A stretch of 64,000 nt of DNA, taken from Sulfitobacter noctilucicola (GTDB lineage Bacteria; Pseudomonadota; Alphaproteobacteria; Rhodobacterales; Rhodobacteraceae). Location: assembly GCF_000622385.1 (NCBI RefSeq), contig NZ_JASD01000008.1, forward strand, positions 1,364,001 through 1,428,000. The letters run 5' to 3'. This document shows, piece by piece, positions 56,504 to 64,000 of the stretch. The position numbers and the translations under genes were made by a program. How positions within the stretch are numbered: the first letter of the stretch is position 1; the number at the start of each line of letters is the position of its first letter. Below the pieces are notes generated by a model that saw only the letters and a program-made list of their open reading frames with translations, did not search any database and was not told the DNA's origin.

Positions 56504-57808
56504 ATGGCTGATCTGACAACCGATTTTCTGGGTATCACATCCCCAAACCCTTTCTGGCTGGCCTCTGCCCCGCCAACGGACAAAGAGTACAACGTGCGCC
56601 GCGCTTTCGAAGCCGGTTGGGGTGGCGTGGTCTGGAAGACGCTCGGCTCTGAAGGGCCGCCGGTGGTGAACGTGAACGGCCCGCGTTACGGCGCGATCTA
56701 TGGTGCGGACAGGCGTCTGCTGGGTCTTAACAATATCGAACTGATTACCGATCGCGACCTTTATACCAACCTTGAAGAGATCAAGCGCGTGAAGGCGGAT
56801 TACCCGGACCGCGCGATTATCGTCTCCATCATGGTGCCTTGTGAGGAAGAAGCGTGGAAAGCGATCCTGCCCTTGGTGGAAGACACCGGTGCTGACGGAA
56901 TCGAGCTGAATTTTGGCTGTCCCCACGGGATGTCGGAGCGTGGTATGGGCGCGGCTGTCGGGCAGGTGCCCGAATATATCGAAATGGTCACGCGCTGGTG
57001 CAAGCAGTACTATTCAAAACCGGTGATCGTAAAGTTAACGCCAAACATCACGGATATCCGCAAGCCCGCAGGGGCGGCAAAACGTGGCGGTGCGGATGCG
57101 GTGAGCCTGATAAATACCATCAACTCCATCACGTCCGTGAACCTAGATACAATGTCGCCTGAGCCGTCGATCGATGGCAAGGGGTCGCATGGTGGCTACT
57201 GTGGTCCGGCGGTCAAACCGATTGCAATGTCGATGGTATCCGAGATCGCGCGCGATTCTGAAACGCGGGGGATGCCGATCTCTGGCATTGGTGGGGTCAC
57301 AACCTGGCGCGATGCGGCCGAATACATCACGTTGGGCTGCGGCAATGTGCAGGTATGTACTGCCGCGATGACCTATGGCTTTAAGATCGTGCAGGAAATG
57401 ATCTCTGGCTTGTCTGACTGGATGGACCAGAAGGGGCACACCAGCATTGAGGATTTCCGCGGCGCGGCGGTTCCGAATGTCACGGACTGGAACCAGTTGA
57501 ACCTGAATTACGTGGCCAAAGCGGTCATCAATCAGGATCTGTGTATTTCTTGTGGCCGCTGTTTTGCGGCTTGCGAGGACACGTCGCATCAGGCGATTGC
57601 AATGTCCGGGGACAGAACATTCTCGGTGATCGATGAGGAATGTGTGGCGTGTAATCTGTGTGTGAACGTCTGCCCTGTTGAGGATTGCATCACGATGGAG
57701 GCAATGACCCCTGGGACTACTGATCCGCGCACGGAAAAGGTTGTCCAGCCGGAGTATGCCAACTGGACAACGCATCCCAACAATCCGTCTGCCACAGCGG
57801 CAGAATAA
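56504..57808 (+). CDS. preA: NAD-dependent dihydropyrimidine dehydrogenase subunit PreA
   Basis: 434-residue catalytic subunit reducing uracil or thymine to the dihydro form. A dihydroorotate-dehydrogenase-like FMN barrel opens with TTDFLGITSPNPFWLASAPP and includes LNFGCPHGMSERGMGAAVGQ. The C-terminal domain holds two [4Fe-4S] clusters with Cys347, 350, 353, 357 and Cys380, 383, 386, 390. With PreT it forms the first step of the reductive pyrimidine route encoded in this region. Confidence 0.96.
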   Translation: MADLTTDFLGITSPNPFWLASAPPTDKEYNVRRAFEAGWGGVVWKTLGSEGPPVVNVNGPRYGAIYGADRRLLGLNNIELITDRDLYTNLEEIKRVKADYPDRAIIVSIMVPCEEEAWKAILPLVEDTGADGIELNFGCPHGMSERGMGAAVGQVPEYIEMVTRWCKQYYSKPVIVKLTPNITDIRKPAGAAKRGGADAVSLINTINSITSVNLDTMSPEPSIDGKGSHGGYCGPAVKPIAMSMVSEIARDSETRGMPISGIGGVTTWRDAAEYITLGCGNVQVCTAAMTYGFKIVQEMISGLSDWMDQKGHTSIEDFRGAAVPNVTDWNQLNLNYVAKAVINQDLCISCGRCFAACEDTSHQAIAMSGDRTFSVIDEECVACNLCVNVCPVEDCITMEAMTPGTTDPRTEKVVQPEYANWTTHPNNPSATAAE

Positions 57809-57810
57809 GA

Positions 57811-58221
57811 TCAGGCCACGTCTTCACGGCCTTTCAGAAACGGAGATGTCGGGAGCGGGTCCGGCATCTCGACCTCTGGCAGGTTTGATCCGGGCAGGTC
57901 TGTTCTCAACTCGCCTTCTTCATTGGTGTCGTACTGCGGCTCCGAGGGATCAGAGCTTTGTGCGTTGACCACGGAACTTCCTGTCGCGTTCGGTGGTCTG
58001 CTCCACTTTCCAGTATCATTCGCCTTTATAAGTGCGACGGTATCCGCTTGATTGCTTCCGCCTGCGCCCGATCCGCTGTTTGACGCGGAGCCATCTGATT
58101 TGTTCGACGTCTGCGCAGTCTGCACAGGTGCCAGATCCAATGCGGCGCCAGGATCAATGTGAGGTTGTCCCGTTGGCATCTGGGGTGCCGGGAACGGGTT
58201 TGCCAATAATATAGAACTCAT
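57811..58221 (-). CDS. Hypothetical protein, low-complexity Ser/Asn/Gly/Pro-rich
   Basis: 136-residue protein from ATG 58221 (ATGs at 58239 and 58236 are also in frame). It opens with MSSILLANPFPAPQMPTGQ, has a Ser/Asn/Gly-rich middle and ends in a Pro-rich acidic tail. No domain, signal peptide or membrane helix is recognised. It lies 2 bases beyond the convergent preA stop and between preA and the rutR-like gene on the same strand as the latter. Probably disordered. It may be lineage specific; the coding call is only moderately sure. Confidence 0.5.
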   Translation of the reverse strand: MSSILLANPFPAPQMPTGQPHIDPGAALDLAPVQTAQTSNKSDGSASNSGSGAGGSNQADTVALIKANDTGKWSRPPNATGSSVVNAQSSDPSEPQYDTNEEGELRTDLPGSNLPEVEMPDPLPTSPFLKGREDVA

Positions 58222-58315
58222 GTTTGCTCCGATCATCATGTCAGGAGCCCACCACCCGAGAAGAAAGATGCGGCCCGAAAGTGAATGAAACGTAAAGAGC
58301 TTCAGTTTTGTCTGT

Positions 58316-59011
58316 TCAATCTGATGAAGATGTTTCGAAAGTCAGAAGCCGCGTGAACATCAGGCGCAGGTGCGCTGAGGCGGTTTGATAAGTGTCTCCC
58401 GCATCTTCGGTCAAAAGGCTCACCTGCGTTTCAAAGTCTGCATAGTGCTGCGTACTGGCCCAGATGGAAAAGATCAGATGTCGCGGGTCCAGGGGCGGCA
58501 ACCGCCCTTCTGTCACCCAGTTCGATATGAGCGCACATTTCTCGTCGAAAAGCGGTTTTAGATGCCCTTCGAGCTCCGGCCGCATGCGCGGCGCGCCTTG
58601 CAAGATCTCACCCGCAAACAAACGGCTTTCGCGGGGCAACTCTTGTGCCATATCAAGTTTGCGCTGCACGTAAGCGAGGATTTCGCTCACCGGATCCCCT
58701 TGCGGGTTCAACTCGACCAACGGATCAAGCCAGCTTTCCATCAACTTGCTCAAAAGCGTGATATGAATGTCTTCCTTGCCCTCAAAGTAATAGAGGATGT
58801 TTGGCTTGCTGAGGCCCGCCTCCTGCGCAATTTGGTCAAGGGTAGCCCCGCGATAACCATAGCGCGAAAACACATCGAGTGCGGCTTCAAGAATGAGGCC
58901 ACGGTTACGCTTTTGTATGCGGCTGGGCTTCTTTGTCGGTGCGTCAGACAAGGGGTACTCCGATGTTGTGCCTGTTTTGAAGGCAGAGGGCCGTGCCCCA
59001 GGTCCACTCAT
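58316..59011 (-). CDS. rutR: TetR family regulator, RutR-like
   Basis: 231-residue regulator. The N-terminal HTH has AALDVFSRYGYRGATLDQIAQEAGLSKPNILYYFEGKEDI, cited here in parts: AALDVFSRYG, IAQEAGLSKP and NILYYFEGKE. The C-terminal domain (ESRLFAGEILQGAPRM, PRHLIFSIWASTQHYADF) is typical of RutR, the uracil/thymine-sensing regulator of pyrimidine catabolism in E. coli. The start at 59011 is the last sensible ATG; the open frame to 59302 runs under the divergent gene. A perfect RutR-type palindrome lies 44 bases upstream. Confidence 0.87.
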   Translation of the reverse strand: MSGPGARPSAFKTGTTSEYPLSDAPTKKPSRIQKRNRGLILEAALDVFSRYGYRGATLDQIAQEAGLSKPNILYYFEGKEDIHITLLSKLMESWLDPLVELNPQGDPVSEILAYVQRKLDMAQELPRESRLFAGEILQGAPRMRPELEGHLKPLFDEKCALISNWVTEGRLPPLDPRHLIFSIWASTQHYADFETQVSLLTEDAGDTYQTASAHLRLMFTRLLTFETSSSD

Positions 59012-59054
59012 AAAACCAGTTCTTGACAGAGACCAGCGTAACCGCAATCGTGGC

Positions 59055-59070
59055 TTTACCAAATGGTAAA
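59055..59070. promoter_or_regulatory. Perfect RutR-type operator
   Basis: TTTACCAAATGGTAAA is a perfect 16-bp palindrome fitting the RutR recognition pattern TTGACCA-2-TGGTCAA except at the symmetric third positions. It is in the 88-base gap between the divergent rutR-like and amidohydrolase genes, 44 and 30 bases from their start codons, and so can regulate both. Confidence 0.75.
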
Positions 59071-59099
59071 AATTCCCAGACTGCCTAAGGAGCCAGCTT

Positions 59100-60350
59100 A
59101 TGCCCGCACCCGGAGAGAACCTTAAGATCAACCCGGATCGCCTTTGGGATAGTCTGATGGAGATGGCCAAGATCGGTCCCGGGGTTGCAGGTGGTAACAA
59201 CCGCCAGACGCTGACTGATGAAGACGGCGAAGGACGTGCGTTGTTCCAGAAATGGTGCGAAGATGCGGGTTGCTCCATGGGGCTAGACCAGATGGGCAAC
59301 ATGTTCGCGCAACGCGAGGGGGCAGACCCTGACGCATTGCCCGTCTATGTCGGCTCACACCTTGATACCCAACCGACGGGTGGCAAGTACGACGGGGTGC
59401 TTGGCGTCTTGAGCGGTCTGGAAATCATCCGCACGATGAACGATCTGGGGATCAAGACCAAACACCCTATTGTCGTGACCAACTTCACCAACGAAGAAGG
59501 CACGCGATACGCCCCTGCGATGCTGTCGTCTGGTGTGTTTGCGGGTATCCATACGCAGGACTGGGCCTACGGGCGTGTCGATGCGGAGGGAAAGAGCTTT
59601 GGTGATGAGCTCAAGCGTATTGGCTGGCGTGGCGAAGAAGAAGTCGGTGCGCGCAAGATGCATGCATTCTTTGAACTGCACATTGAACAAGGCCCGATCT
59701 TGGAAGCTGAAGGCAAAGACATCGGTGTGGTCACACACGGGCAGGGACTGAGCTGGACACAGGTGACTGTGACCGGCAAGGACAGCCATACAGGCTCCAC
59801 CCCGATGCCCATGCGCAAGAATGCCGGTTTGGGTATGGCGCGTATTCTGGACAAGGTGGACGAGATCGCGTGGAGCCATGCGCCGCACGCGGTCGGTGCC
59901 GCGGGGCATATCGACGTTTTCCCGAATTCGCGCAATGTGATCCCCGGCAAGGTAGTCTTTACGGTGGACTTCCGGTCGCCCGATTTGAGCGTGATAGAGG
60001 ATATGGAAGCGCGATTGCGCGTCGAGGGACAAAAGATCGCCGATGACATGGGGCTCGGTATCGAGTTTGAGAAAGTCGGTGGCTTTGATCCGGTGGCTTT
60101 CGACGAGGGCTGTGTAACTGCGGTCCGCTCTGCCGCGGAGCGGTTGGGGTATTCCCATATGAACCTGATCTCCGGCGCGGGGCATGATGCTTGCTGGATC
60201 AACCGCGTGGCCCCGACTGCAATGGTAATGTGCCCTTGTGTTGACGGCTTAAGCCACAACGAGGCGGAAGAGATTACAAAAGACTGGGCGATGGCGGGCA
60301 CGGATGTGCTGCTGCATGCGGTGGTGGAAACAGCGGAGGTCGTGGGGTGA
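59100..60350 (+). CDS. Zn-dependent N-carbamoyl amidohydrolase (M20 family), probable beta-ureidopropionase
   Basis: 416-residue metal-dependent amidohydrolase of the allantoate amidohydrolase/HyuC group. Candidate ligands: His87 in GSHLDTQPTGGKYDG, Asp98, Glu132/133 in TNEEGTRY, a His in FELHIEQGPILE and a C-terminal His in GLSHNEAEE. With HydA and PreTA nearby the natural substrate is most likely N-carbamoyl-beta-alanine or its methyl analogue, released as beta-amino acid, CO2 and ammonia. Divergent from rutR. Confidence 0.9.
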   Translation: MPAPGENLKINPDRLWDSLMEMAKIGPGVAGGNNRQTLTDEDGEGRALFQKWCEDAGCSMGLDQMGNMFAQREGADPDALPVYVGSHLDTQPTGGKYDGVLGVLSGLEIIRTMNDLGIKTKHPIVVTNFTNEEGTRYAPAMLSSGVFAGIHTQDWAYGRVDAEGKSFGDELKRIGWRGEEEVGARKMHAFFELHIEQGPILEAEGKDIGVVTHGQGLSWTQVTVTGKDSHTGSTPMPMRKNAGLGMARILDKVDEIAWSHAPHAVGAAGHIDVFPNSRNVIPGKVVFTVDFRSPDLSVIEDMEARLRVEGQKIADDMGLGIEFEKVGGFDPVAFDEGCVTAVRSAAERLGYSHMNLISGAGHDACWINRVAPTAMVMCPCVDGLSHNEAEEITKDWAMAGTDVLLHAVVETAEVVG

Positions 60351-60357
60351 GCGGGCA

Positions 60358-60403
60358 CCATTTTCTTTCAAAGAAAATGGCCGGAAACTCTGAAAGTTTC
60401 CGG
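60358..60403. repeat. Double-hairpin palindromic element
   Basis: Two adjacent inverted repeats: CCATTTTCTTT-C-AAAGAAAATGG (60358-60380), then CCGGAAACT-5-AGTTTCCGG (60381-60403). They touch each other and lie directly after the amidohydrolase stop. They could be a terminator/processing site or a copy of a dispersed palindromic repeat. Only one copy is in this window. Confidence 0.6.
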
Positions 60404-60410
60404 GTGGTGC

Positions 60411-60734
60411 GTGATTGATCCGGAGCTTTCTGTGGGCGAGCGGATTGACGCGTTGCTGGATGCGGAAGTCGCGGAGGCGCGGGCCTCGGGCGATCAGGTG
60501 ACCCAGCTCACCGCTGAAGCGTTTGAGATGAAACGGCGTCCCCCGCGCGAAGTAGAAGTGCAATTTTCCGGTGGTATAACGCAGCGATGCTGGTCCGTAT
60601 CACGTGGGGATGGCACTTACCGGGTGGTGTATCTGCCGACGGCTGGCTACTTTTCACTTTGTGTGGAGAGCGACTTTGGGCCTTTGGACATTGGTGTGCA
60701 CGGGCCGGCATTGGGGTGTTTCGGATCGGTTTGA
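60411..60734 (+). CDS. Hypothetical protein in the pyrimidine catabolism cluster
   Basis: 107-residue protein starting with GTG at 60411, opening MIDPELSVGERIDALLDAEV and containing VQFSGGITQRCWSVSRGDG and VVYLPTAGYFSLCVESDFG in its beta-rich second half. No known domain is recognised. It stands between the amidohydrolase and hydA on the same strand, 8 bases after the double hairpin, so it is probably co-transcribed with them. A missed small partner or assembly protein is possible; function is unknown. Confidence 0.6.
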   Translation: MIDPELSVGERIDALLDAEVAEARASGDQVTQLTAEAFEMKRRPPREVEVQFSGGITQRCWSVSRGDGTYRVVYLPTAGYFSLCVESDFGPLDIGVHGPALGCFGSV

Positions 60735-60807
60735 GATGTCTGTAACTGGAACAGGGCCAGCATTGGGCGGCGGAATTTAAAGACCAAGTGAAATTGGGAG
60801 ATAGACG

Positions 60808-62268
60808 ATGAGCAAGGTGATTAAGGGTGGGCAGGTCTGCACGGCAGACCGGACGTGGAAAGCGGATGTGCTGATCGAGGGCGAAAAAATCGTGTCGATC
60901 GGTGAGGATCTGAAAGGGGATGAATATATCGACGCCGAAGGGGCCTATGTGATCCCCGGAGGGATTGACCCCCATACACATCTTGAGATGCCTTTCATGG
61001 GCACAACCGCTGCCGAAACCTTCGAGACCGGCACATGGGCTGCTGCCTGTGGCGGCACAACGATGTTGGTGGATTTCTGCCTGCCGGGTGAGGATGGATC
61101 GATCAAGAATGCGATCACTGAATGGCACCGCAAATCCGCGCCGCAAATCTGCTCTGACATCGGCTATCATATGGCGATCACCGGCTGGAACGAGAACGTC
61201 TTTAACGAGATGAAAGACGCGGTTGATATGGGCGTGAACTCTTTCAAGCATTTCATGGCATACAAAGGCGCTTTGATGATCGAGGACGACGAGATGTTTG
61301 CCTCTTTCAAGCGCTGTGCGGAGCTCGGTGCGCTACCGATGGTGCATGCGGAAAACGGTGATCTGGTTGCTGAAATGCAGCAGAAATACTTCGATCAGGG
61401 CATCACCGGCCCCGAGGGGCACGCCTATTCGCGCCCACCGGAGTTTGAAGGCGAAGCAGCGAACCGTGCGATTACAATTGCAGATGCCGCCGGTGTCCCG
61501 CTGTATATTGTCCATGTGTCTTGCGAACAGGCACACGAAGCCATCCGGCGCGCGCGCCAGAAAGGAATGCGCGTTTATGGCGAGCCTCTGATACAGTTCC
61601 TGACGTTGGACGAGACCGAATATTTCAACAAGGATTGGGACCACGCCGCACGCCGCGTCATGTCCCCTCCCTTCCGGTCGAAAGATCACCAGAATTCGCT
61701 TTGGGCAGGTTTGCAGGCCGGTTCTTTGCAGGTTGTAGCGACCGATCACTGTGCATTCAGCACTGAACAAAAGCGGCGCGGTCGCGACGACTTCCGCATC
61801 ATTCCGAACGGGTCGAATGGTCTGGAGGAACGTTTGCCGGTACTCTGGACCGAGGGGGTCGAGACAGGCCGCCTGACACCGAACGAATTTGTCGCCATGA
61901 CCTCTACCAATATTGCGAAAATCCTGAACATCTATCCGCGCAAGGGCGCGATTGTTGAAGGGGCAGACGCAGACATTGTCGTATGGGATCCGAAGATCAC
62001 CAAGACGATCAGCCCTTCGAGCCATCATTCAATCCTCGACTACAACGTATTTGAAGGGTTCGAAGTAAAGGCCAATGCGCGCTATACGCTGAGCCGTGGT
62101 GATGTGATCTGGTCGTGGGGCCAGAATTCCCAGCCGCAGCCGGGCCGGGGCAAGTTTGTGCCGCGCCCCGCGTTCCCCTCAGCGCATGAAGCGCTGAGCA
62201 AGTGGAAAGCGCTGACCAGCCCGAAGATGATCAAGCGTGATCCATTGAATATTCCAGCCGGGATTTGA
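60808..62268 (+). CDS. hydA: Dihydropyrimidinase
   Basis: 486-residue amidohydrolase-superfamily enzyme opening the ring of dihydrouracil or dihydrothymine. The binuclear metal site has His56 and His58 in GGIDPHTHLEMPF, the carbamylated Lys153 in HFMAYKG, and His in VHAENG and IVHVSCEQ. GGGAGAT lies before the ATG. It is the second step between PreTA and the M20 amidohydrolase. Its 3' end abuts the ABC-ATPase gene. Confidence 0.95.
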   Translation: MSKVIKGGQVCTADRTWKADVLIEGEKIVSIGEDLKGDEYIDAEGAYVIPGGIDPHTHLEMPFMGTTAAETFETGTWAAACGGTTMLVDFCLPGEDGSIKNAITEWHRKSAPQICSDIGYHMAITGWNENVFNEMKDAVDMGVNSFKHFMAYKGALMIEDDEMFASFKRCAELGALPMVHAENGDLVAEMQQKYFDQGITGPEGHAYSRPPEFEGEAANRAITIADAAGVPLYIVHVSCEQAHEAIRRARQKGMRVYGEPLIQFLTLDETEYFNKDWDHAARRVMSPPFRSKDHQNSLWAGLQAGSLQVVATDHCAFSTEQKRRGRDDFRIIPNGSNGLEERLPVLWTEGVETGRLTPNEFVAMTSTNIAKILNIYPRKGAIVEGADADIVVWDPKITKTISPSSHHSILDYNVFEGFEVKANARYTLSRGDVIWSWGQNSQPQPGRGKFVPRPAFPSAHEALSKWKALTSPKMIKRDPLNIPAGI

Positions 62269-62291
62269 ACCCGCCCGAAAAGGAAAAATCC

Positions 62292-63077
62292 GTGAACAAC
62301 GAAAAGAGCGTGATCAGCGCCCGAAACCTCGATTTGACGTTCCAGACCAACGACGGCCCCGTGCATGCCCTCAAGGATGTGAACCTCGAGATCAATGCGG
62401 GTGACTTTGTCAGCTTCATCGGCCCGTCGGGCTGCGGCAAGACGACATTCCTGCGGGTGATGGCGGATCTGGAGCAGCCGACAGGTGGGACCGTAACGGT
62501 CAATGGTGTGTCACCCGAAGAGGCGCGGAAATCGCGGGCCTACGGGTATGTCTTTCAGGCGGCGGGCCTTTATCCTTGGCGAACAATCGGCGGGAATATC
62601 CGGCTGCCGTTGGAGATCATGGGAATTTCCAAAGCCGAGCAGACCAAACGTGTCGAGCGTGTCTTAGAGCTGGTCGATCTGGCGGGGTTCGAGCGTAAGT
62701 TCCCTTGGCAATTGTCGGGCGGGATGCAGCAGCGTGCATCTATTGCGCGGGCGCTGAGTTTCGATGCGGATATATTGTTGATGGACGAGCCGTTCGGCGC
62801 GCTGGATGAGATTGTGCGCGACCACCTGAACGAGCAGCTCTTGAAGCTCTGGGCCCGTACGGAAAAGACGATTGCTTTTGTGACCCACTCGATCCCCGAG
62901 GCGGTTTATCTGAGCACAAAAATTGTGGTGATGAGCCCACGTCCCGGCAGAATTACAGATGTAATCGAAAGCCCGCTGCCCAAAGATCGCCCCTTAGACA
63001 TTCGAGACACCCCCGCCTTTCTGGAGATTGCGCACAGGGTGCGGGAAGGTCTTCGGGCGGGGCATTCCGATGACTGA
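62292..63077 (+). CDS. ABC transporter ATP-binding protein (SsuB/TauB/NrtD type)
   Basis: 261-residue ATPase: Walker A GPSGCGKT at 44-51, YVFQAAGLYPWRTIGGNIRL Q-loop region, signature LSGGMQQRASIARAL, Walker B LLMDEPFGALD and switch His in VTHSIPEA. This family powers importers of nitrate, taurine, sulfonates and hydroxymethylpyrimidine. GTG 62292 has AAGGAA upstream; a TTG at 62265 overlapping the hydA stop is less likely. Position directly after hydA suggests pyrimidine or dihydropyrimidine uptake. Confidence 0.93.
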   Translation: MNNEKSVISARNLDLTFQTNDGPVHALKDVNLEINAGDFVSFIGPSGCGKTTFLRVMADLEQPTGGTVTVNGVSPEEARKSRAYGYVFQAAGLYPWRTIGGNIRLPLEIMGISKAEQTKRVERVLELVDLAGFERKFPWQLSGGMQQRASIARALSFDADILLMDEPFGALDEIVRDHLNEQLLKLWARTEKTIAFVTHSIPEAVYLSTKIVVMSPRPGRITDVIESPLPKDRPLDIRDTPAFLEIAHRVREGLRAGHSDD

Positions 63078-63140
63078 ACGGCGCGCCTGCGGTAGATATG
63101 GCGATGCGTGTGGACGCCAAGGGAAGACGGAGGTGTCCGC

Positions 63141-64000
63141 GTGAAGTCTGTTTTGCCTGTGCTGACCGTTGTTGCGGCAATTGTTCTGTTCTGGCTGGCG
63201 GCCGTTGTGCCAATGAACATGCATCTGGTTGCCGATCAGGCGCAGCGCGACGGATTGAATGTATCGCCCGAAACTCCGGTAGAGCGTCAAGAGGTGAGTG
63301 GCATCGGGCTAAGCCTGCGCAACACCCATCTGATCCCGTTGACCTATGATTTTGTGCGTCCGCGCCTGCCCGCGCCGCAACAGGTCGCTGGTGAAATGTA
63401 TGCCACCATCATCGACAAGAAGATCACATCCAAACGCTCGCTTGTGTATCATGGGTGGGTGACGCTTGCGCCGACATTGCTGGGTTTTTTCATCGGCACC
63501 GGACTTGGTATTTTGTTGGCGGTGGGGATTGTCTACTCTCGCGTAATGGATCGCAGCGTGATGCCGTGGGCAATCGTCAGCCAGACGATACCCATTCTGG
63601 CGCTGGCTCCAATGGTGATTGTCGTGCTGGGATCGATGGGGATACAGGGGCTGTTTCCGAAATCATTGATTGCCGCGTATCTGTCGTTCTTTCCGGTCGT
63701 TGTCGGCATGGTGAAGGGGCTGCGTGCGCCGGATGCGATGCAGCTTGACCTGCTCCGCACCTATAATGCGTCGAAATCACAGGGGTTCTGGTCGCTGCGG
63801 TTACCTGCTTCGATGCCCTATCTGTTCGCGTCGCTCAAGATTGGCATTGCTGCATCGCTTATCGGAACAATCGTTGCGGAACTGCCGACGGGGGCCAAAG
63901 CGGGTTTCGGTGCTCGAATGCTGGTGGGCGATCAATACGGGCAACCTTTGGTTAGTTGGGCCGCACTTTTTGCAGCGGCTTTGACGGCGGCGGCGCTGGT
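63141..64000 (+). CDS. ABC transporter permease (SsuC/TauC type), truncated by the window end
   Basis: Open frame of 286 codons starting at GTG 63141 (GGAGG 9 bases upstream) and running past base 64000 without a stop. An N-terminal helix (VLPVLTVVAAIVLFWLAAVV), a periplasmic stretch, then the BPD-type core with five visible helices (starting WVTLAPTLLGFFIGTGLG). The EAA loop is RTYNASKSQGFWSLRLPAS, which contacts the ATPase. The long N-terminal extension of about 110 residues before the core is unusual for SsuC. It is the membrane partner of the ATPase 63 bases upstream. Confidence 0.92.
   Translation, partial: MKSVLPVLTVVAAIVLFWLAAVVPMNMHLVADQAQRDGLNVSPETPVERQEVSGIGLSLRNTHLIPLTYDFVRPRLPAPQQVAGEMYATIIDKKITSKRSLVYHGWVTLAPTLLGFFIGTGLGILLAVGIVYSRVMDRSVMPWAIVSQTIPILALAPMVIVVLGSMGIQGLFPKSLIAAYLSFFPVVVGMVKGLRAPDAMQLDLLRTYNASKSQGFWSLRLPASMPYLFASLKIGIAASLIGTIVAELPTGAKAGFGARMLVGDQYGQPLVSWAALFAAALTAAAL

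Noticed and set aside
55154..56926. 590-codon open frame on the minus strand
   Set aside because: Antisense to preT and the start of preA, both of which have intact Fe-S and nucleotide motifs.
60780..60795. Possible third RutR site before hydA (AAGACCAAGTGAAATT)
   Set aside because: Only the ACCA-2-TG core resembles the motif; symmetry is poor, so it is not listed as an operator.

Overview
The window reads as chromosomal DNA of a marine Roseobacter-group alphaproteobacterium (Rhodobacteraceae, Sulfitobacter-like; the genus is inference). The basis is the moderately high GC, protein style and gene orders typical of that group: murJ-glnD, PBP activator/rsmI/yraN/gshB, an RpoH2-type sigma factor, coaBC-dut, mreBCD-mrdA-rodA, and a glycine-riboswitch gcvTHP operon. 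Coding density is very high. No tRNA, rRNA, insertion sequence, prophage or CRISPR array was seen, and no stretch longer than about 265 bases lacks a gene.

Layout. 1-6.1 kb: the end of a rhomboid-like membrane protein, then a leftward PBP-activator lipoprotein-glnD-murJ group. 6.1-10.8 kb: rsmI, yraN-type, gshB and an esterase rightward, facing a ComM/YifB ATPase. 10.9-12.8 kb: a glutathione S-transferase and a cobalamin pair (CobC-like phosphatase, cobU) leftward. 12.8-18.6 kb: rpoH2, coaBC, dut, a membrane-anchored MoeB/ThiF-type enzyme and an M3 oligopeptidase rightward. 18.6-25.2 kb: leftward rod-shape operon mreB-mreC-mreD-mrdA-rodA with a GhrA-like reductase as last gene, closed by a strong hairpin. 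25.3-30.1 kb: a VOC protein, leuA with a leucine-rich leader peptide, then an SDR overlapping an FeS-type 6-4 photolyase. 30.1-41.4 kb: small accessory units (thioesterases, AraC/VOC, ArsR with ABM and NIPSNAP proteins, a PHB-depolymerase-like esterase, tandem two-TM paralogues, nadE, an 18-repeat MORN protein, MarR, a Tat-exported MBL protein, DUF1801). 41.4-45.4 kb: gltX, a MATE exporter, a GGCT-like protein and a degenerate methyltransferase. 45.4-50.2 kb: tandem glycine riboswitch and gcvT-gcvH-gcvP. 50.2-55.0 kb: inositol-phosphatase-like protein and the conserved permease/ATPase/TesA-like esterase trio. 55.1-64.0 kb: reductive pyrimidine catabolism.

How the genes work together. The right end encodes a complete reductive pyrimidine route: PreT-PreA (dihydropyrimidine dehydrogenase), HydA (dihydropyrimidinase) and an M20-family N-carbamoyl amidohydrolase, plus a RutR-like TetR regulator and an SsuBC/TauBC-type ABC importer that runs off the window. 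Two copies of a RutR-type palindrome, one perfect before the amidohydrolase and one with a single mismatch before preT, suggest one regulon. The importer's substrate is the most open functional question here.

Other signals worth a look are the leu leader/attenuator, a MarR gene whose promoter is covered by two palindromes and appears leaderless, a rhomboid homologue lacking catalytic Ser and His, and a double-hairpin candidate repeat inside the pyrimidine cluster.
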